Source of the DNA: Elymus sibiricus
Lineage: Eukaryota; Streptophyta; Magnoliopsida; Poales; Poaceae
Assembly: GCA_039707655.1 (NCBI GenBank)
Contig: CM077676.1
Span: 82,547,895-82,611,894, forward strand
Direction of reading: 5' to 3'
Length of the DNA stretch: 64,000 nucleotides
Below the pieces are notes generated by a model. That model was not told the origin of the DNA. It worked only from the letters and a program-made list of their open reading frames with translations, and did not search any database. Of this stretch, positions 59,476-64,000 are shown in pieces. Position numbers and translations under genes: made by a program. Positions within the stretch are counted from its first letter, which is position 1, and every line of letters begins with the position of its first letter.

Positions 59476-61981
59476 AATTCCTGCTCGTCCTCGCGTAGGT
59501 AAATGATAAAAACAGAATTTTTGATGTGGAATGTTGCCTATCATATTCATCATATATTCTTTTCTTTTGTAGCATGGACATTGGACTTGAATGATTCAAA
59601 GCAATAGTCTATAATTTGACATGATGATATAAATACTCAAGCATACTAACAAGCAACCATGTCTTTCAAAATATCAATGCTAAAGAAAGTTATCCCTAGC
59701 CCATTATGCTTAATCATTGATCCATTCATGAAACACACTCAAATATTAGCTACATCCAATGCACAAGTATGACAATAGTGCTCTCTAGTTGGTGCTTTTA
59801 TAAGAGAAGATGGAGACTCAAAATAAAAATAAAAATTGCATAAAAGTAAATAGATAGGCCCTTCGCAGAGGGAAGCAGAGATTTCCTAATGTGCCAGAGC
59901 TCAAAGCTTAAATTAGAGAGATAAAATATTTTGAGAGGCATGCTTTTCTTGTCAACGAAAAAGACCGAGAATTCCCAATATCTTCCATGCTAGACACATC
60001 ATAGGCGGTTCCCAAACAGAAAGTAAAGTTTATTTCCTTTCCACCATTCTTTCACAATCCATGGCTAGCCGTATCCACGGGTGCCCTCCATACAAACACT
60101 TTCCAAGGAATTTTGTTGTTGTTAATTTTTGATTCATTGTGGGACTGGGCATCCCTATTACCAACCATTCTCTCGTGCAATGACAAGTGAATAAACACTC
60201 ATCGTGAGAATAAAACACCTAGCATGGAAAATATTGGCCACCCCCTGCCGCTTCATGAGCGGTACGGGCACACAAAACGGAAAATTATTTTGAAAATTAG
60301 AGTTGGCACACGCAAATTTACTTGGAACGGCAGGGAAATACCGCATATAGGTAGGTATGGTGGACTCATCTGGCACAACTTGGGTTTAAATATTTTGGAT
60401 GCACAAGCAGTATTTCCGCTTAGTACAAATGAAGGCTAGTAAATAGATTGAGAAGCAACCAACCAAAAAGCGAAAACGGTCATAAACATGCATTGAACAT
60501 AACTAACACCGAATAATGCACCATAAGTAGGATATAATTTCTTTGCATAACTATTGACTTGATGTGCATGCATAGGGAATCACAAACCTTAACACTAATA
60601 TTCTTACTAAATCACAATTACTCACTAACATGACTCACATATCATCATCTCCATATCGGAAAACTATTGCAAGGAATCACACTTATCATATCCAATGATC
60701 TATATGAAAGTTTTTATTATATCCCTCTTGAATATTCATCACTTTGGGACCAAATTCATATCTTGTGCAAATTACCATTACTATTATCAACTCTCAAAAA
60801 GATTTAAGTGAAGCATGAGAGTGCAAATATTTCTTCAAAATTTTAATCTTATCAACTCTCAAAATAATATAAGTGAAGCATGAGAGTTCATTTCTTCAAA
60901 ATTTTAATCTTATCAACTCTCAAAATAATATAAGTGAAGCATGAGAGTTCATTTCTTCAAAATATAGCCACCACCGTGCTCAAAAAGATTTAAGTGAAGC
61001 ACTAGAGCAACTGTCTAGCTCAAAAAAATTAAGTGAAGCACATAGAGTATTCTAACAAATTATGATAACGTGTGGCTCTCTCAAAATAGGTGTGTTCAGC
61101 AAGGATGATTGTGACAAACTAAAAAGCAAATAAAGCAAAGACTCATATAATACAAGACGCTCCAAGCAAAACACATATTATGTGACGAATAAAAATATAG
61201 CTCCAAGTAAAATTACCGATGGTTGGTAGAAGAAAGAGGGGATGCCTTCCGGGGCATCCCCAAGCTTAGACGCTTGATTCTTCCTTGAATATTACCTTGG
61301 GGTGCCTTGGGCATCCCCAAGCTTAGGCTCTTGCCACTCCTTAGTCTTTCATCCATCGTGATCTCACCCAAAACTTGAAAACTTCAATCACACAAAACTC
61401 AACAAAACCTTCGTGAGATCCGTTAGTATAACAAAATAAATCACTACTTTAAGTACTGTTGCAACCCATTCATATTTTATTTTTGCATTATACCTACTGT
61501 ATTCTAACTTCTCCATGGCTTATACCCCCCGATACAATCCATAGTTTCATCAAAACAAGCAAGTTGTGCATCAAAAACAGAATCTGTCAAAAACAGAAAA
61601 GTCTGTAGCAATCTATTTAAAAGCCATGCTTCTGTAACTCCAAAAATTCTGAAAAATTAGGACAACGTGGGAAATTCATATACCAATACTGTATAAAAAT
61701 TTCAGATTTTTCTAACGCTCCAATACAGAACCAAAATTCCAGCACTGGACGCAAAACTTTCTGTTTTCCAAACAGCATCAATTATACTATCTTCCAAATC
61801 ATCCTAAAGGCTTTACTTGGCACAAACACTAATTAAAAACACAAAAACACAATCATAACAGTAGCATAATTGTGGAAAAACACAATAACAGAAACAAGAG
61901 GTGAAAATTTATTTTATTCACTGGGTTGCCTCCCAACAAGCGCTATTGTTTTATGCCCCTAGCTAGGCATAATGCATAGTT
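59476..61981 (-). other. Non-coding 3' internal region of the right Gypsy element
   Basis: 2.5 kb between protease and LTR without reverse transcriptase, RNase H or integrase. Contains ~60-bp tandem repeats at 60787-61045 (AAGTGAAGCATGAGAG core) and paired GGGGCATCCCCAAGCTTAG motifs near 61252 and 61308. Confidence 0.7.
60787..61045. repeat. ~60-bp tandem repeats in Gypsy internal region
   Basis: TCAACTCTCAAAA..ATATAAGTGAAGCATGAGAG recurs at about 60787, 60853 and 60913, then shorter variants with TTAAGTGAAGCA to about 61045. Confidence 0.8.
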
Positions 61982-62584
61982 TCAAGTATTGTCATCCTTC
62001 AAGTTGATTCCATATGTGGCCCTCATAATGGATTCATATGGTGCTTTAATTTTCTTCCTAGGGAAATGTTCCATACCCTTTTTCAATGGAAACTGAAATT
62101 TTATATTCCCTTCTTTCATGTCAATAACGGCACCTATGGTTCGTAAGAATGGTCTACCAAGTATTATTGGGCAAGAAGGATTACATTCAATGTCAAGTAC
62201 AATAAAATCAACGGGCACATAGTTCCTATTTGCAAGAATAAGAACATCATTAATTCTTCCCAAAGGCTTTTTAATAGTAGAATCCGCAAGATGCAAATTA
62301 AGAGAACATTCATCTATATTGGTAAAACCTAGCACATCACATAGAGATTTTGGAATTGTGGAAACGCTAGCACCCAAATCACATAAAGCATTGCACTCAT
62401 AATTTTTAATTTTAACTTTAATGGTGGGTTCCCATTCATCATATAATTTTCTAGGAATTGAAATTTCTAGTTCTAGCTTTTCTTCTAACGCTTTCATCAT
62501 TGCTTCTACGATGTGTTTAGTAAAAGCCTTGTTTTGCTCATAAGCGTTTGGTGAATTTAACATGGATTGTAACAAAGAATGCAC
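61982..62584 (-). pseudogene. Gypsy (Athila-like) aspartic protease region
   Basis: 200 codons downstream of gag. DLGASVSTIP (about residues 69-78) is the retropepsin active-site motif in the DLGAS form seen in Athila-like elements, followed by VDFIVLDIECNPSCPIILGRPFL, the protease core end. The region is in a different frame from the gag piece it overlaps (62557-62584), so a single indel separates them. The frame closes at 61982 without continuing into reverse transcriptase. Confidence 0.8.
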
Positions 62585-64000
62585 TCAATCAAAGAACAAT
62601 TATCATAATTAAAATCTTTGTAATCCAAGGGAGTGGGCACATCGCTATTTAAAGTTTTTACCTCTCCAAACCCACTTTTAGCAATTTTCTTATCAAGATT
62701 TTGACCCTCCGAATTATGGGGATGCTCTTTAGCTAAAGTTGACTCTTCTTCTGTCCCCTTTTCATCAAGTTTAATTTTGCTAAACAAGGAATCAATAGAA
62801 GAAACACCAATCATTTTAATATCCTCATCATTAGTACGATAGAAACCGGGAGGAATCGCTTTTTCTAGAAATTCTCGTTTAGCTTTTAGCTTGGCGGTTC
62901 TTTTCTTACTCTCATCCATGGAGACATATAAAGCTTTAATTGATTCATTAATATCAATTTTGGGTGGCAAAATTTTAGTCTTAAGATTTTCCACATCATG
63001 AATAATTCTATCAATGCTTCTAGACATATCATCAAGTTTACTCAATTTTTCTTCTATCGTAGTGTTGAAAACCTTTTGAGCATTTATAAATTCTTTAATA
63101 TTACTTTCAAGATCAGAGGGCATCCTATTATTATTATAGGAATTACCATAAGGATTGCCATAATTATTAGAGGAATTTCCAGAAAATGGTCTAGCATTGA
63201 AATTACCTCTATAAGCATTACTATTAAAATTGTTTCGCGAGACAAAATTCACATATACGGGATCATTATTTTGCTCAATCAAAGTGGATAAAGGCACATC
63301 ATTAGGATCAATAGGAGCAATTTTGCTAGCAACCAATTTATTAAGCGCATCAACTTTATCACTCAAAGTATTAATTTCTTCAACAGAATTCACTTTTTTA
63401 CTAGTAGGAACTCTTTCAGTATGCCATTGTGAATAATTTGCCATAATATTATCAAGCAATTTAGTAGCTTCTCCCAAAGTAATTTCCATAAAAGGACCAC
63501 CCGCGGCGGAATCTAAAAGATTTGTAGAGACAAAATTTAATCCCGCATAAATTTTTTGTATGATCATCCATAAATTTAAACCATGAGTAGGGCAATTTCT
63601 TATCATTAATTTTATCCTTTCACAAGATTGGGCAACATGTTCATGATCAAGCTGCTTAAAATTCATAATTGTATTTCTAAGAGAAATAATTTTCGCGGGA
63701 GGAAAATACTTAGTAATAAAAGCATCTTTACACCTATCCCAAGAATCGATACTATTTCATGGTAAAGATGAAAACCAAAATTTTGCCCAATCCCGCAATG
63801 AGAATGGGAATAATTTTAATTTCACAATATCATTATCCACATCATTTTTCTTTTGCATGTCACACAATTCTACGAAAGTGTTAAGATGGGATGCATCATC
63901 TTCATTAGGACTACCGGAAAATTGATCTTTCATCACAAGATTAAGCAAAGCGGCATTAATATCACAAGTCTCCGCACTAGCGGCGGGAGGAGCAATTAGA
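62557..64000 (-). pseudogene. gag: Gypsy (Athila-like) gag, interrupted and partial
   Basis: Reads leftward from the window edge. 64000-63757 and 63666-62557 are in one polypeptide context (DWAKFWFSSLP, then KDAFITKYFPPAKI, then FKQLDHEHVAQSCERIKLM), typical retrotransposon gag. It is stopped at about 63756 by a TGA where an Arg codon (CGA) is expected, a likely C-to-T change. Gly/Asn-rich stretches and a helical SNIKEFI...LSKLDDMSRSIDRII segment follow. Start lies outside the window. Confidence 0.82.

Overview
The window looks like repeat-rich intergenic DNA of a Triticeae grass (wheat, Aegilops, barley or rye type). Copia elements with the TGTTGGAAATATGCCCTAGAG / TGTAGGAGATATGCCCTAGAG LTR starts, Athila-like Gypsy elements with TGATACGTCCATTTTGC or TGATGTCTACTACAC ends, and CACTA ends with CAGTGGCGGGC repeats are all familiar from that tribe. 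No bacterial-type gene, operon or CRISPR array is present. Family names rest on recognition; no database search was run.

Layout. 1-4585: decayed Copia pol plus its 3' LTR. 4586-5320: no gene, three diverged 120-bp repeats. 5336-6803: an mRNA/LINE-like retrocopy bounded by a 15-bp target-site duplication (TSD) and carrying a 270-bp TRIM retroelement (6444-6713). 7600-8621 and 19281-19637: two halves of a decayed FANCJ/BRIP1-type helicase gene. One of its introns was entered by a long inverted-repeat element, which was then hit by an intact young Copia (Angela-type, 10057-19090, 1327-codon gag-pol, one LTR difference seen). 19640-25320: AT-rich, no convincing gene, several local duplications.

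25330-33476 (minus strand) is the one substantial host gene: a predicted fusion of an N-terminal non-RD receptor-like-kinase domain with NB-ARC and LRR domains and no coiled coil. All seven coding exons join in frame at canonical splice sites. The intron before the LRR exon holds a 1.56-kb foldback element whose arms contain tRNA-like sequence. A frameshift near the LRR end replaces about 40 terminal residues.

34720-64000 is a retroelement nest: a truncated Copia 3' end, two same-orientation CACTA ends, a 9022-bp element made almost wholly of LTR (4.16 and 4.15 kb around 707 bp), a Gypsy LTR (46221-57130) split by a 9.4-kb Copia with three stop codons, and Gypsy internal sequence with a broken gag-protease region running off the right edge. 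TSDs support the boundaries of the Angela element (CATGT), the LTR-rich element (ATATA), the second Copia (AAAAT), the foldback element (TTATATAT), the TRIM (RCGAG) and the retrocopy (15 bp).

Only the kinase-NLR looks like a possibly functional host gene. The helicase is a relic, and everything else codes for or derives from mobile elements.
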